Below the pieces are notes generated by a model that saw only the letters and a program-made list of their open reading frames with translations, did not search any database and was not told where the DNA came from. A DNA stretch of 46,151 nt from Chara braunii (taxonomy: Eukaryota; Streptophyta; Charophyceae; Charales; Characeae): assembly GCA_003427395.1 (NCBI GenBank), contig BFEA01000273.1, positions 1,619,641-1,665,791 of the forward strand, read 5' to 3'. The position numbers and the translations under genes were made by a program. Below are positions 1 through 10,979 of the stretch, one piece after another (position 1 is the first letter of the stretch; each line of letters opens with the position of its first letter).

Positions 1-53
<53 letters not shown>

Positions 54-75
54 TCCTTTTTGAGGGGGGGGGGGG
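1..75. repeat. (GA)n microsatellite followed by a G run
   Basis: The window opens inside a perfect GA dinucleotide run (1-51), followed after a short spacer by a run of 12 G (64-75). The array probably continues outside the window. Confidence 0.95.
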
Positions 76-840
76 ATTTTCCAAATGCCCCTATAAGTTC
101 AGATATACGTCAAAATATCCCTAAAAGATATGGGCACAGTGGCATGGCCTTTTGCGCTGACATATTTGTCATCGTCCTTCACCGCAGCATAGTTGCGGCA
201 GGTCCACTTGTTATTACTAATATTTACAATTGTACTAGCAGGCTCTTCTTTGGTTATGGTAGAATATACTCTTTCTAATTCTCCTTTTCTTTCTAATCCT
301 CCTTTCTATCATTGTTCTTTCTTTTTCCTTTTTTGCTTCGCTCTTGCCCATTGTTGGGGTATTTCATTTTGCGGACCTACTGTATGGTTCCGTTTTTTAA
401 GTATGGTTATGGCAGAATTGTTGGTATTTTTGGCACCTTCGTCAGCATCCTTGTTGGCTTTGTCTCATTGTTTGGTCCATGTGGCGGTGTTTTCATGTGG
501 GTTGTTCGGTCCCCCTGGCGGAGTTTTCATGTGGGACTTGTTATCCGGGTTCTTTCCTTATCCCTTTGGCTTCCTAGTTGGCTGGTTCCCGTTGTTTGGC
601 CTATTGAAGGGGCTTAGGTGGGAATCGTCACCTGGGAATGTCTTTATATTTTTTTGCCGTTGGTGGTGTTCCACTATTTCAGTTTGGACCAGCGAAGCAT
701 GCGTCGAAACCATGATAGGGTGTCTATGCTGGCGAGCACGAATGGTTTGTTATCTGGGATTGTTTTTTTTGCAAGCAAGGGTGTTGATTGATATCCTCGT
801 TGGTCATTGTGCCATCGTTTGGCCTATGACAGAGCCTGCA
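76..840. other. Non-coding stretch with a short tandem repeat
   Basis: No gene is recognisable here. The frame open from 193 to 855 is a T/G-rich low-complexity translation with no domain. A 31-base unit containing TTTTCATGTGGG occurs at 471-501 and 505-535. A related phrase with TGTGGGACTTGT recurs near 3,098, so this is probably the remains of a dispersed repeat. Confidence 0.5.
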
Positions 841-2006
841 AAAGGCTGGCCGTAGCCGCACCCAGCTGCCCCCAGCCGGACCCGACAGCTGTGGGCAGGT
901 CTGGCTAGCCCCATGTCCCACCCGGCCAGGTGCGGCTAGGGGATGGGAGGATGGCCCACAGCTGGGCTGGGGTCAGTTGTTAGGAAAAGGAACGGGCCAG
1001 TTGTGGGTGTCTTGNNCTGATTAAAAAGAAAACGGGTAGGTGTGGGCNGGTCTAGACCTGGCACGGGTCACCCGTCAAAAGATATGCATATAGGGGTCTA
1101 CACCTATACACATATATGTGTAGGGGTACCGACCGCTATTTTTCATTCTTCCTCCCACGCTGCATACCGGCTACAAGCAAAAGGGCGGCAAATTGCACCG
1201 TTGTGGGAAATATTTGCAGCGTATCGAGTTTGGCGCCCAGCGTCCCACGGGCTGCCACTGTCTTCCCCCAAACACAACGGACCCTTATTATGGCTGTTCG
1301 TGGCTGGAAACATACATTCATTATGAGGGTCCATTGTGTTCTGCTTGTGGTTGTAAAGACAACTTGCATACATTCATTATTAGGGACCCTTATGTTGGAG
1401 GAAATACGGTGGTAGCTACCCGCTTGGCTCGACGCTCTTCTACACTGTGCGCTGCACGTTGCTGCATGTCGCACTATGCACAGTGTGCAGCACGGGCAGT
1501 CGTGAGAAGGCAGGTGTTGCTGCTCGTCACTGGCAGTCGCGAGAATGCCGAGAAGGCATGTGCATTCGCCCTCCCAACCACCCCCACCTCTCCTCATCCT
1601 CCCTACCCTCACCTTGTCCCTGTCATAGTCCTCGATTTCCACCTCTTCTCGTCCTCCCCCACCTCAAGCTCGCACATGCATGATCATACTCTAGGGCAAA
1701 GTCCCACTAGCAAAGATTGGATTAAGAGGCTGAATGTGGATGTGTTTTAGGCTGACATGCAGAAAGGCATCGATATCCATTTTCTGCACCTCTCCACAAA
1801 CACACCCCGATTCAGGCGTTCCATCCAATCCCCCCTTTCTTTTTTCTTTTTCGTTTTCAAAACCATTGCCCTCCTGAGAAAAGATTCATGGGTGCAAACC
1901 ATAGCCAAGAGCAAGGAAACAACAAACAAAAAACTGTGGTGGTCTTGGAACGAGACGGTTCATGCTAGGAACAGTGGATAACCAGGCACAGCATGGAGAT
2001 CGACAA
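841..2006. other. Unassigned non-coding DNA, GC-rich start
   Basis: The first 240 bases are rich in variations of a GGGCAGGTCTGG phrase, as seen again near 2,870-2,960. Unresolved bases occur at 1,015-1,016 and 1,048. A short direct repeat built on CATTCATTAT plus AGGG lies near 1,316 and 1,372. A 9-bp inverted repeat, ACACTGTGC and GCACAGTGT, lies near 1,441-1,487. Overlapping open frames at 1,136-1,750 lie on both strands and have no family features. I see no gene. Confidence 0.45.
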
Positions 2007-2007
2007 T

Positions 2008-2054
<47 letters not shown>

Positions 2055-2067
2055 GGGGGGGGGGGGG
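2007..2067. repeat. (GA)n plus a long poly-G run
   Basis: A GA-rich run leads into about 24 consecutive G. This is simple sequence and prone to length error in short-read assembly. Confidence 0.95.
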
Positions 2068-2250
2068 TGGGAAGGAGATATCAGAGGAAAGAGGAGAGAG
2101 GGGTGGTCTGATAAACGATGCAGTGGCTATTACGGGCGTTTATTTTACTGTTTCGTTTTACGAGAAAGGTAAGAGTACTTCCTTGAGTTGACATTGGCTA
2201 TGAAGAACGGAAGGGGAGCTTACATGCACTTCGTCACGAAGAAGAAAAGG

Positions 2251-2430
2251 ATCTGGCAGGAATAGCGGACCAGATTTATTGGATATTACCTGATGTGTAC
2301 GCTAGGATCTGGCAGAAATAGCGAACCAGATTCACTAGATATTACCTGATGTGTGCACAAGGTGACAGCCAAAGAATCTGGCAGATATAGCGGACCAGAT
2401 TGACTATGTACTGCCTGATGTATGCACCAG
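2251..2430. repeat. Three tandem units with an ATCTGG/CCAGAT inverted repeat
   Basis: Three diverged units start at 2,251, 2,307 and 2,376. Each has a 25-base core in which ATCTGG and CCAGAT are separated by about 13 bases, with GGCAGAAATAGCG-like sequence between them. Each is followed by a TACCTGATGTGT-like tail. Unit spacing is 56 and 69 bases. The arms are conserved between units although the tails drift. Confidence 0.8.
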
Positions 2431-2459
2431 TTGACAGCTGAAGGATTGAGCGGAGGGAT

Positions 2460-3300
2460 CTCTTTGCNAGCTAGGTGATCTAAGGCACGGGAAGAGNTGA
2501 AGGGAAGCTTAGGGACCATGGACCGAGTCATCTTGACATCACTAAGGCAAGGAATGGAGTTGTAGTATGGAGTATTNATAGATANATGGGAGGACGTTGC
2601 TGTTTATCTCTTANGGACAGAGCGATCCCATGCCCNTGCCATTTGTTTGTGGCTTTTTTTTTTTTTGGTTACGGATTATGCTGCCATGAAACAGGAGAAG
2701 CACAAAGGGGGAACCGGTACTCGGCTCAGAGGCGGCACCTGACAGCCCCGAGGTCGCCGCTGTTGCATTCCCACCATCTCTCTCTCTCTCTCTCTCTCTC
2801 TCTGGTGGTGGGATTATGTTTGAGGGTCAGGGTGGGGGTAAGTGGTGAAAATAATGTCTGGGTCTGGGCAGGTCTGGTTGCAACTCTTCAACAAGGCCTG
2901 GGCGCGGGCGGGCCCGGGTTTGTACGCTCAAATCGGGCGCAGCTGCGGCTGGGCCAGGTTGTGAGGATTTTTAAACAGCAGTTTTGGCTGGCTAAGGGTG
3001 TCAAATATTATGGATGTCCAATATGGGCCGGGCGTGGCTGTAGGAAAAGTAGGAGTTTGCGAGCTCTGGCCTGTGATGTAGGGGGAGGTGCTTGTATGTG
3101 GGACTTGTCATCTAGGATCTGTTATGCTTGTTTCCCCCTGTTTTGTTATATTTGGTTGTTCCCTTCCTCTTTCTTTGCCTCTTTGCCTTTTGGCTGTGTG
3201 CAAGTGGGTCGATATGACACACGGGGGCGGGGGCAGCCGCCGCTCAACCACATTCATGTGGTCGGCCTTGTATGCAAGAGGTTTTGAACAAGGGGAGTTG
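2460..3300. other. Unassigned DNA with scattered N and a (TC)n run
   Basis: Single unresolved bases lie at 2,467, 2,497, 2,577, 2,585, 2,614 and 2,636. A (TC)n microsatellite is at about 2,777-2,803. The open frame 2,586-3,287 crosses the Ns and the microsatellite and is not a credible gene. Phrases near 2,860-2,960 and 3,090-3,130 echo those at 880-1,060 and 525-560, so the two regions may be copies of one repeat. Confidence 0.45.
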
Positions 3301-3689
3301 TAAGAAAGAAGATAAAAAACGAATTGATATCTTTCTTTTTGCCTTGTTTTTCTCGCTTTTGCGCTCTTATATCTTTGTGACGATATATATATTTATATAT
3401 ATTGTACGTTAGAGGCACAGTGGAGGAGGCGTTAAGAAGATTGAGAAACTGAATGATTTCAATGTGTCTTTGTTTATTATTTTTATCCTTTGATTCAGTG
3501 TAATTGTTTTTGTAAAACACTGAAAGAAATAATAATACTGTGAAACAAAGAATAAGAGGACACTGTTTTGTGTCATTCTGGTTTGTCTGTCTCTTTGCCT
3601 GTCTGTCCTTTTTCTTTTCTTCGCTCATCTTATTTTTTCTTCTACTTCACGTGCTTACGCTCTTAGTCAATAGTTTTGTGACAATATAT

Positions 3690-4445
3690 ATTGTTACATT
3701 ACTACCTCGGGCCCTCGCCTCAGGAATGTTGCGCCCTGAAATTCGTTCTGCAAGACTCAGGAAGCAGCGCGTGCGTCGTGGTTGACATCCACAGTAATAA
3801 GCGATCGTACTAGTATGCAAGGGACTGAATACGTGCTTTCACGCTCCAAGAGTTTGTCGAACTCACAACAATAGCGCTAAGAGTGGGTTCGGGCAGAGAT
3901 CACTGTGGGCTTTGGGCAATACTCATGAGACAGACTTCGGTTGAATACATCCGTGAATCCAAGATTTATGTGCTAAGCTGTGAGTCATGTTGTTGCTACT
4001 CTGGGCCACAGTCACAACCCTAGCATTGGCTAAATATCCCCTCGCCCTTTCTTGTGCAGCATTGCCTGTCCCCGATAGAGGGGTTGTGAGTCAGACCCTG
4101 TGCGTGTATACTTGTCGCAGTTTCTTCTCTCTGTTCGGAGTGCCAAATCAACCTCTTGTGCCCAAGCTAAGTTATAACTAAGCAAATTTGAGAAAGAGCG
4201 ACAGAGGCAGTGAAAAGGAATCTTATGTTGTTTTCAAGTGTGCGAGTTTGGCGCCTGAACGCTATTTGTTGGTTACCCATAAGAGCACAAAATCTTGAAT
4301 CATTGAGTGGAGGCGTGACGACTAAATCCCAACTCCACACCCTGCTGGTCGCTGAGGATCTCGGAAGCGGCCGCAGCGAGTGACAGGCGCTGTGGCTCTT
4401 GGCTTCAGCGAATAATGGGTGATCCCTCCCCGGGTTTCCACACAA
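3690..4445 (+). mobile_element. Possible LTR (3' part) of an LTR retrotransposon
   Basis: This assignment rests only on the primer-binding-site match immediately downstream. The sequence just before it ends in CACACA, fitting an LTR ending in CA a few bases before the site. The left edge is not determined: a TG start near 3,692 is possible but arbitrary, and I found no partner LTR in the window. No open frame here looks coding. Confidence 0.35.
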
Positions 4446-4448
4446 CTT

Positions 4449-4466
4449 TAGCGCCGTTGCCGGGGA
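4449..4466 (+). promoter_or_regulatory. Primer-binding site, tRNA-Asp type (one mismatch)
   Basis: The 18 bases TAGCGCCGTTGCCGGGGA match the Asp-type primer-binding site common in plant Ty3/gypsy elements except for A in place of the second-position G. Reverse transcription of such elements starts from a tRNA 3' end paired here. The preceding bases end an LTR-like sequence and the following bases continue GGGACTGCACCCC. The match is what I see; the LTR retrotransposon assignment is inference. Confidence 0.6.
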
Positions 4467-5925
4467 GGGGACTGCACCCCCAAGGCCTCGGCCTTCCCCT
4501 ATCGAACGAGGGTGCACAGGCTAATTAGCCTGTTAATTGATCAACTGATTATTTTTGTTTTTGTTTTAATTGATTAGGTTTTCCTTTCGGGATAACTCCT
4601 GATCCGAGGGTTTTTTGCGTGGCCCACCCCCAGATCAAAGTTGATCCTCTCGCCGAGACAAAAATTTTGAGACTCTCGGCGGGGAAATCTAACGGTCAGA
4701 ATTTGAGATAAATATATATATATTTTTTCCTTCTAAAATATTTTGATTTTTCGTTTTTTTGTTTTATTTTGATTTTCGTTTTTTTTTTTTTTTTTGATTA
4801 CCGAGAATTGGTGCAAAATTTTGGGCAGCTCGCCTGAAGCGAAGTTGTTTGGATTATTTTTTCCGATATTTTTAGACCTTGATCGGGAAAAACGGATATT
4901 GCTTGTGGAAGCGACAAAGCCCAACAACACGAAAAAAATTAAAATTAATAGCAAAATTGTTAATTTCTTTCTTAATTTATTTAAATACAAAAAAAAAAAA
5001 AAAAAAAAAACCGANAAGTTTTTTTTAANACCTCAAGGGTCGACTACGNAAAATTCCNACANTCAGACGGNNTTNNNNGTATGTGTGCGATCACGCGCAA
5101 AATGCAAAACCCTGACTAGGATAAACCTTACCCCACACATAAAAAAAAAGTAAAATACTATCTTAGGGTTTTTTTTTTTTTTAACTACCGAACGGTGCGG
5201 CTTTGGCGAACGTACGCCGAGACCAAAGGTGGACGGTTTAATCGGTAGAGAATTTTGGACTCCTCCGCTGGTGAAACCGGCAACATATATTTCAGATAAA
5301 AAATTAAACAATTTTTGGGCAATAAAAAGAAAAGAAAATTAAAAAACTCGCAAAATTTCAAATGAAAACTTTAAGCGAGTTTGCGGTGCGCGCGTGGGGG
5401 CGGGAATTTATTGGGAACTTCTGTACGTGAGGCAGACATACGGTATAGGAATCATAAGACTGCTGAATCGACCATTGACCTGAAATTCATCATAGTTAGC
5501 GCTCCTTAGGTTATGAATATCGGTGCATGTCAAAGCAGAGGCCTCAGAAGTCTGGCTAGCGCCCTGCTTAGTCCCATTCGTTGAGCGTACAACACACGAA
5601 GAAGTGTCCTTAACTCTCAAGTATGCGACGTGCTTGGTTTCGCGGCCCAAGTCCGTCGATTTAGGCTCCTTCCCCTTTGCCGGTAGGTGCGAAGTGTGGT
5701 AGGTACTATGAGCCCTCTGCCCCATTCGAAAAGAGATTAGAATGGTTGACCGGTTCCACCGTATGCTCTCTGGGTTGAATCGAGTACGCAATGCGCTTTT
5801 GATGGTAAATAAATTGGATTTATTACTAATAAAAATTATAAAATTGGGGATAAATACTTCAAAATTAAATAAAAGTTATTTTAAGATTTATTTTATGTTG
5901 CGCTTCTGATCCTTCCTAGGCGCAA
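4467..5925. other. AT-rich DNA with homopolymer runs and Ns
   Basis: Long T runs (about 4,780-4,796 and 5,168-5,182) and an A run (about 4,989-5,010) flank a patch of unresolved bases between 5,014 and 5,078. A more GC-balanced block at about 5,400-5,795 holds a 127-codon open frame on the minus strand with no recognised domain. I treat it as unproven. If the site at 4,449 is real, this is the leader of that retrotransposon. Confidence 0.4.
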
Positions 5926-5992
5926 CTTTTATTTTGGGGTTTGTCCCGAACCCGATCCCAACGGGTGGAGGGTAAATGTTGTCAAAACTTTT
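5926..5992 (+). repeat. Direct repeat, copy 1 of 2
   Basis: A 67-base segment with the core CCCGATCCCAACGGG and the ending TTGTCAAAACTTTT is repeated about 754 bases downstream. The DNA between the copies is very AT-rich and contains repeated TTTTTAATTAATTA-type phrases. The pair could be the termini of a short insertion or remains of two LTR ends. Confidence 0.7.
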
Positions 5993-6679
5993 ATAAACTT
6001 TTGATAATTATTCCAAAAAGCCCTAAAACCCTTTTCTTCTACTAAATTTCATAAAAACGTAACCCTAAAGAATTAAAGATCATAAAAAAGAATTTATCCT
6101 GATTAAATCTATTTTTAATTAATTAATATTAAAAAAAACTCTTTAAAAAAAACTTATGTAACCGTTAAAACACTCCTATCTTGCTGTACGATCTTACTAA
6201 GCTATAAAGTTAGAAACTTAGGAATCAAAAAGAAAAAATTATCCTAATGAAATTTATTTTTAATTAATTAAAATTAAAAAAAATAAAATAAAAGGTTAAA
6301 AAGTTGTAAATTTACTTCAAACCTTTTTGTACATTTGAACTTATTTCTCTTAAGGATTTGATAACGTAGAAACAAATTATCCTGCCTTAGACCTAAATTT
6401 AATCAATTAAATTTTTAAAAAAAATTTAAAAATCAAACTGCAGCGTTAAAAATGAAACAAAAAATCCGTATATAACGCATTTCAAAATTATGATTGGGAG
6501 ATAGATTTTACTGGTTAGACGCGCACACGTGGGAGTGGAGGCACGAATCCTCTCGAACAAAGCGCATGCCTTCTATTTGAGGGATTTATTAAGAAGCCAT
6601 GTATGTTCCATTTGAGACCGGATTTCGGTGTCGCCCGCATATAGGTTAGTTTTAGGCTTTATTCTGGAGCTGCAGTAGG
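5993..6679. other. AT-rich spacer between the two direct repeats
   Basis: No open frame or family signature is visible. A TAATTAATT-like phrase following CTTATCCTGATGAAAT-type sequence recurs near 6,100 and 6,240, suggesting internal degenerate tandem structure. Confidence 0.4.
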
Positions 6680-6748
6680 CAGTTTTCATTTTGGGACTTG
6701 TCCCAAACCCGATCCCAACGGGGGGAGGGTAGATGCTGCCGAAATTTT
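6680..6748 (+). repeat. Direct repeat, copy 2 of 2
   Basis: This repeats 5,926-5,992 with the shared core CCCGATCCCAACGGG and ends GCTGCCGAAATTTTCTTA. That ending is also found inside the giant LTRs (near 37,668), where it precedes a TTTTGACA motif. Here a TTTTTGACA motif also follows, at about 6,808, immediately before the decayed ORF. The shared order hints at related LTR ends, but this is inference. Confidence 0.6.
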
Positions 6749-6816
6749 CTTAGGATTTGAGGATTTTTTTAGCCTTCTCGCCCCATAAACCATAGGAGAG
6801 ATTGGCTTTTTGACAA

Positions 6817-9579
6817 ATGTGGCCGCCGACAGTAGTCGAGGAATATGTCGTGGAGAGGGAGTGGTCCCACGAGCCCCCAGAGCTCATCGAGGGTGATCTA
6901 TTGGACCTCACTTTGCCTGCTCTACACACACATTGGCACGACGGGCAATACGCGTGGAGGTCTATAGTCCTATGGGTCGGTGTCTGGCTCTGGATGTTCT
7001 GGGAGTTGGAGACTAGAGACGATTCTCAAGGCAGATGCTAAGGGGAGACCGCGTACGGGGAGGTAAAGGCCTACTTGTACTTGAGTGTTGAAGTGGCCAA
7101 CAAGGCTGCTTTGACTCTTGCAACTTGAGCATCTTGTGGTATTATAGGCTGGGCAGAACGATACCTCTAGGAGGAGATAGCGGCTTTTAGATTGGAGGAG
7201 GAGCGGGACACTCAGAGATGGCCTAATATGTTTCCCCTTAGGATTATCAAAGGTGAGCTCCAGGTGGTACGTGAGGGGGGTTTTCTACACTCGGGTAATA
7301 GATTGAGGGCGGTACTCCCTTTGTGATAGATGTCATGTTTGGAGGGATAAGGCGATAAGTCGAGGCAGCTGAGGACCTCGAACATTTCAGTAGGGGGGAC
7401 CTCGACACGCACTACATCCATTATTCACTTGTGACAGAGAGACTGCGATGGGGAGATGAGAGAGTACAGCTCATAGAGCTGATTCGGTCGATTGCCCCTG
7501 GACCCTACGGAGTTTGTAGGGGAGGAGTCATTCGAGTGGAAACATCCCCCGCTGCCCTATGTGTGGGACCTTTTGGATCGCGAGCTCCAAGCCGAGTTGG
7601 ACTATATGACCTCGATAGGGCGGTTGTTTGTGGACGACTGGGATTCGTGGTGGAGTGACGCTCTCATAGCGCCTCATTAGTTAGTTCGGTACTACGAGAG
7701 GATAGGGGCGCCGGGTTATTCCCCGGTTGAGGAGGTGGACAACGACGTGATCGACGACAAGGAGGCATGGGAGGTCGATTGGGTGAACACTGATGAGGAG
7801 GACGCCGGGTCAGAGGATGTAAGGGAGGAGGATGAGCCAGACTCCGATGGGGAAAACCTAGACGATGTAGACGGGGCGGAGGCAGGGTCGATCCACTTCC
7901 CGAGGATAGTGGCCGACTTTAGAGCCTAGGTGTTCGAGGTATGCCAGGACATTTAGGCGTGAGGTAAACAGAGAGATGAGAGCGGTACTGGATAGGCAGA
8001 CATATTGTCTTCCTCAGACAGGTATGTTGGAGTCGTAGGTCTGCAGAGGAATGAGGGTCAACCAGGGAAAAAATCGATGGTGTTATACGATCCATGAATG
8101 AGAGAGTGAGAAAGGAAGTACTACCATATGAGCTTGTCAAGTATGATAAAGATCAGAAAGGGGGTATAGAGCACAAACGCATGTACGTCCTCACCTACCG
8201 TATCTCAGACTTGGATGAGTACGACGTATAGGTTCACCTGCCTAGGAGACGGACATGAGTTTATCTGTACGGGGATAGTTGGAAGAAAGTGGCTTAGTTG
8301 GTGCTAGCCTACGCTACCGAACGTACACGTATGGGGCCTTTCCGTAAGAAACGTACAGGTAATATCTGTACGTGAACCTGTACGCCCCTGTACGACCTGT
8401 ACGGAAAAAGAAAAAAAAATCATCAAAAAAATTCGAAAAAACAATATATGTTGTAACATCCAAAAACAAGCAACATTTGCCTGAGAACCATCTGCAAATT
8501 CTTATTAGAATTGGAGAAACAAAATGAAAACAGTAGAAAAAACTAAAAAAAATCGTACAGGGCTTTGAGTAGAAGTAGCATACGAGAAATGAGTACAACC
8601 TGTACTCATACGGGGGTGAGTACAAGTCGCAATGTAGGTGCTAGCCGAAAAGGAACGCCTAAAGGCAGAAGGGAGGATTGTTAGCTGGAGCACAGGTATC
8701 GAGGTATTCAGCGATATTCCAACCCCTCCGATCATAAGAAGAAATCTTTTAAAGTTTGAATGGCGTGAGATAGTGAAATTGATTATCAGGGTGAAGGCCA
8801 TGCAAACTGAGCAGTGGGACAGATGGGGAGATGAGGAGTGACTCGAGCGTGTGGTGGGCATACCTGTCGGGACGCGACTTTGACTCCTACAAGGCAAAGA
8901 AATTGATGAGGCCTAGGGAAACTGCATTAGGATTTGAGATTCCTCTGCTGGTACGTCTACACGAGACTGTGAGGACTCCGATCAGATACACTGGGACCTG
9001 GTTAGCAGACAGCGTGTACTTGTGGACGACAATCTTGTTGAGTAGAGGAATGAGCGGTAGCCGACAGGTTGAGGCCATAGGCCATATGATATTCGATATA
9101 TTTCAGGACGTAGAGCAGGGGTTAATGTTGGTCGGTGTCAGCAGGCAGTGGTGGAGATATGCGGCTCTGGCGAGACTAATCCTAAGCCTGAAGCTGAGCT
9201 GCTCGGTGATAAACCGGGGTCTGGTACGCATGATGTTTGGGTCTCCTAGATCGGAAATCTACCCTATAGAGGGTTGGAGGTGGACTTTGCCTACATTTGT
9301 GATATATCCGTTGTATGGTAGCGTCGACAACCTGAGTAGAGCGGTCGACGAGACACTGCACGCTCTCAGGTTGGGGTTAGAACCTCGATTTAAGGAGGTT
9401 TACTTTCCTATTTGTGCATGGTGGGGACGTTTCGGCGAGGAGACGGTGAGAAACCTGATAGACGCGAGTCGTTGGGTAGATTTCTTGACGGCAACCAATT
9501 TGGTTGCATACTGTTGGAGGCGCGTGGAGGGTAAGTATGTTGGACTCGGAGAGTTGAGGAGTTTATACGAGAGCGGCTA
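6817..9579 (+). pseudogene. Unrecognised decayed ORF, interrupted by a MITE
   Basis: I do not recognise the product. Coding character runs through three frames. Frame 1 covers 6,817 to about 7,320, and again about 7,492-7,929 with an acidic Asp/Glu-rich stretch at 7,735-7,890. Frame 0 covers about 7,360-7,490 and about 8,052-8,300. Frame 1 is resumed at 8,638-8,841, and frame 2 covers 8,831-9,579 as the longest clean stretch, about 249 codons. In-frame stops include TAG at 8,229 and 8,295 and TGA at 8,256. Removing the insertion at 8,309-8,637 with one target copy makes frame 0 and frame 1 one continuous frame, which supports the coding reading. The protein is rich in Trp, Tyr and Arg. It might be a retrotransposon ORF downstream of the site at 4,449 or a captured gene. 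No catalytic motif was found. Confidence 0.55.
8301..8645. mobile_element. hAT-like MITE with 8-bp target duplication
   Basis: The element occupies 8,309-8,637 (329 bp). It is flanked by the exact 8-bp duplication GTGCTAGC (8,301-8,308 and 8,638-8,645), the size typical of hAT elements. The termini are imperfect inverted repeats starting CTACGCTACCGA at the left and CTACATTGCGAC on the complement of the right end. Subterminal copies of CCTGTACG and its complement are frequent on both sides. It carries no transposase frame. It splits the decayed ORF, and its removal restores a shared reading frame, so it landed in coding-like DNA. Confidence 0.75.
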
Positions 9580-10341
9580 CTGTCTTAACCCAGAAAAAAC
9601 GTACGTACGTACCTTGACAAAATGGGCTTTCTGAAATCGCTGAGTTTTTCCCGAATAGAACATATTGTAGAATACAACGTATGTATGTTGTATTCGAATT
9701 TATGTTTTTTTTTAAATAAAAAAACTCCAAAAAACAAAGAAAGTTGTACAACATAAAAACAAAAGCAATTTCTGCCTGAGGGTCATGTCAAAATCCCCAA
9801 ACGAATTTGAGAAAAAAATAAAAACAAGAATAAAAATATCTTTTGACCTAGGCTACCAGCTGGGCCGCCCGGGTCAACATTATTTTGCTGTGCAGCCCGG
9901 CCGTGCAAGCAGCAAGGAAGGTCCCAGCCAAAAAAAAAAAAAAAAAACAGAATTCAAAAAATCCAAAAAAAAACTATGTTATGTAGAAAAATAAACTGAA
10001 CAACTTTTGCCTCAGGGTCATTTTTATTTCATTTTTGCCCAGTCGGGCAAGTGGACCCGGGCCACTCTGGTAGCCAAGCTTTTGACAACATTCGGTAGTG
10101 TTTTCAATTTTTGAATTTTCAAAAATAAGTTAAATAACCCAAAAAATCTGGAAAAAAAATTATGTTGTACGAAATTATAATACAAACAACTTGGTGAAAT
10201 TCTCAACAAAATTTGAGAAGGGTCTTGGTGAAATTCTCAACCAAATTTGAGAAAAAAATAAAATTTATGTCTGATCTTACAAAGTTGTACCCTAAAACTC
10301 GTTTTACAACGTACGTACGTTCTTTTTGGGTTAAGATAGTA
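9578..10341. mobile_element. TA-flanked element with ~32-bp terminal inverted repeats
   Basis: The left end at 9,580 begins CTGTCTTAACCCAGAAAAAA and runs into ACGTACGTACGT. The complement of the right end (10,339) begins CTATCTTAACCCAAAAAGAA and also runs into ACGTACGTACGT, about 3 differences in 32. A TA dinucleotide sits outside each end (9,578-9,579 and 10,340-10,341), as for Tc1/mariner-like or Stowaway-like elements. The 760-bp body is AT-rich and has no transposase frame. An inner inverted repeat around GGCTACCAG lies near 9,850 and 10,070. A 30-base direct repeat with GGTGAAATTCTCAAC is at about 10,193-10,250. The last codons of the 8,831-9,634 open frame are this element's terminus, not gene sequence. 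Confidence 0.75.
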
Positions 10342-10730
10342 GTAGAAGCATGCCGGGTCGAACGTCTGTAGGGACCACCGTGTGTAGACAACTGGTAAAC
10401 GAAGGATTCACGGTGATAGCCCTACTCAAAGCGCACATAGAGGAGAGTCGGACGGAGCAAGAGTGCCTGCGAATAGCTAGAGAGTTCATCCGATAGCACC
10501 GAGTGGGAGTCCTTGCTTGCGCGACCTTTCAGACAAAGATAACGTACAGAGTCATGGTGTGGTCGGCAGGATATTTGCGGGCAGAATTATTCTTCGATGA
10601 GACAGTAGCAGAAGCTAGGACTAAGGCATGAGGAGCAGAAGCTAGGACTAGGGCATGAGGACTTGGTCCCCTAGGCTGGTATGACGCAACGCGAGTCAGT
10701 GTTTTATAGACATAGAGGGCGGGCGTCATA
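10342..10730 (+). pseudogene. Probable continuation of the decayed ORF
   Basis: After the TA-flanked element an open frame reads from ATG at 10,350, through one TAG at 10,494, to a TGA near 10,630. It has ordinary amino-acid composition with a charged helical-looking stretch, including SRTEQECLRIAREF around codons 33-46. It lies on the same strand and directly beyond an insertion, so it is probably the C-terminal part of the ORF that ends at 9,579, with a frame change. A 24-base tandem duplication, with AGAAGCTAGGACT in both halves, overlaps its end. No family is recognised. Confidence 0.4.
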
Positions 10731-10979
10731 TTCTCTGTGATGGGATCACCGAGGTTCAGCGTCGTGGCGTGATATAGATGATAGGAAGTTAGGAACCCTC
10801 GCGTGATCTTACAGGAAGTAGTGTCAAGGTGCCGACTTCCTGCAAATGAACAACATCATCCTTCCTTGCTCCAATTGTCGTACGCGCACACGGTTTCGAG
10901 ACGGCTAGCACGGGACGAGGTGACATTGCAGGTCAGAGTGAGCTTGGATGAGGATCTAGCGGACCGTGAGTGTGGAGGG
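10731..10979. other. Unassigned DNA before the old LTR copy
   Basis: Moderate GC with no convincing frame. It may hold the most diverged start of the large repeat, but I could not align it to the other two copies. Confidence 0.35.

Noticed and set aside
193-855. 220-codon open frame
   Set aside because: Low-complexity Phe/Leu/Trp/Gly composition from T/G-rich DNA with internal tandem repeats, overlapped by other frames and without any domain.
1136-1750. Overlapping open frames on both strands
   Set aside because: Equal-length frames on both strands in the same block, no motif and no codon preference that separates one of them.
2586-3287. 233-codon open frame
   Set aside because: It crosses unresolved bases and a (TC)n microsatellite that becomes a Leu-Ser run.
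9580-9634. C-terminal end of the 8,831-9,634 frame
   Set aside because: These codons are the terminal inverted repeat of the TA-flanked element, not part of the ORF.
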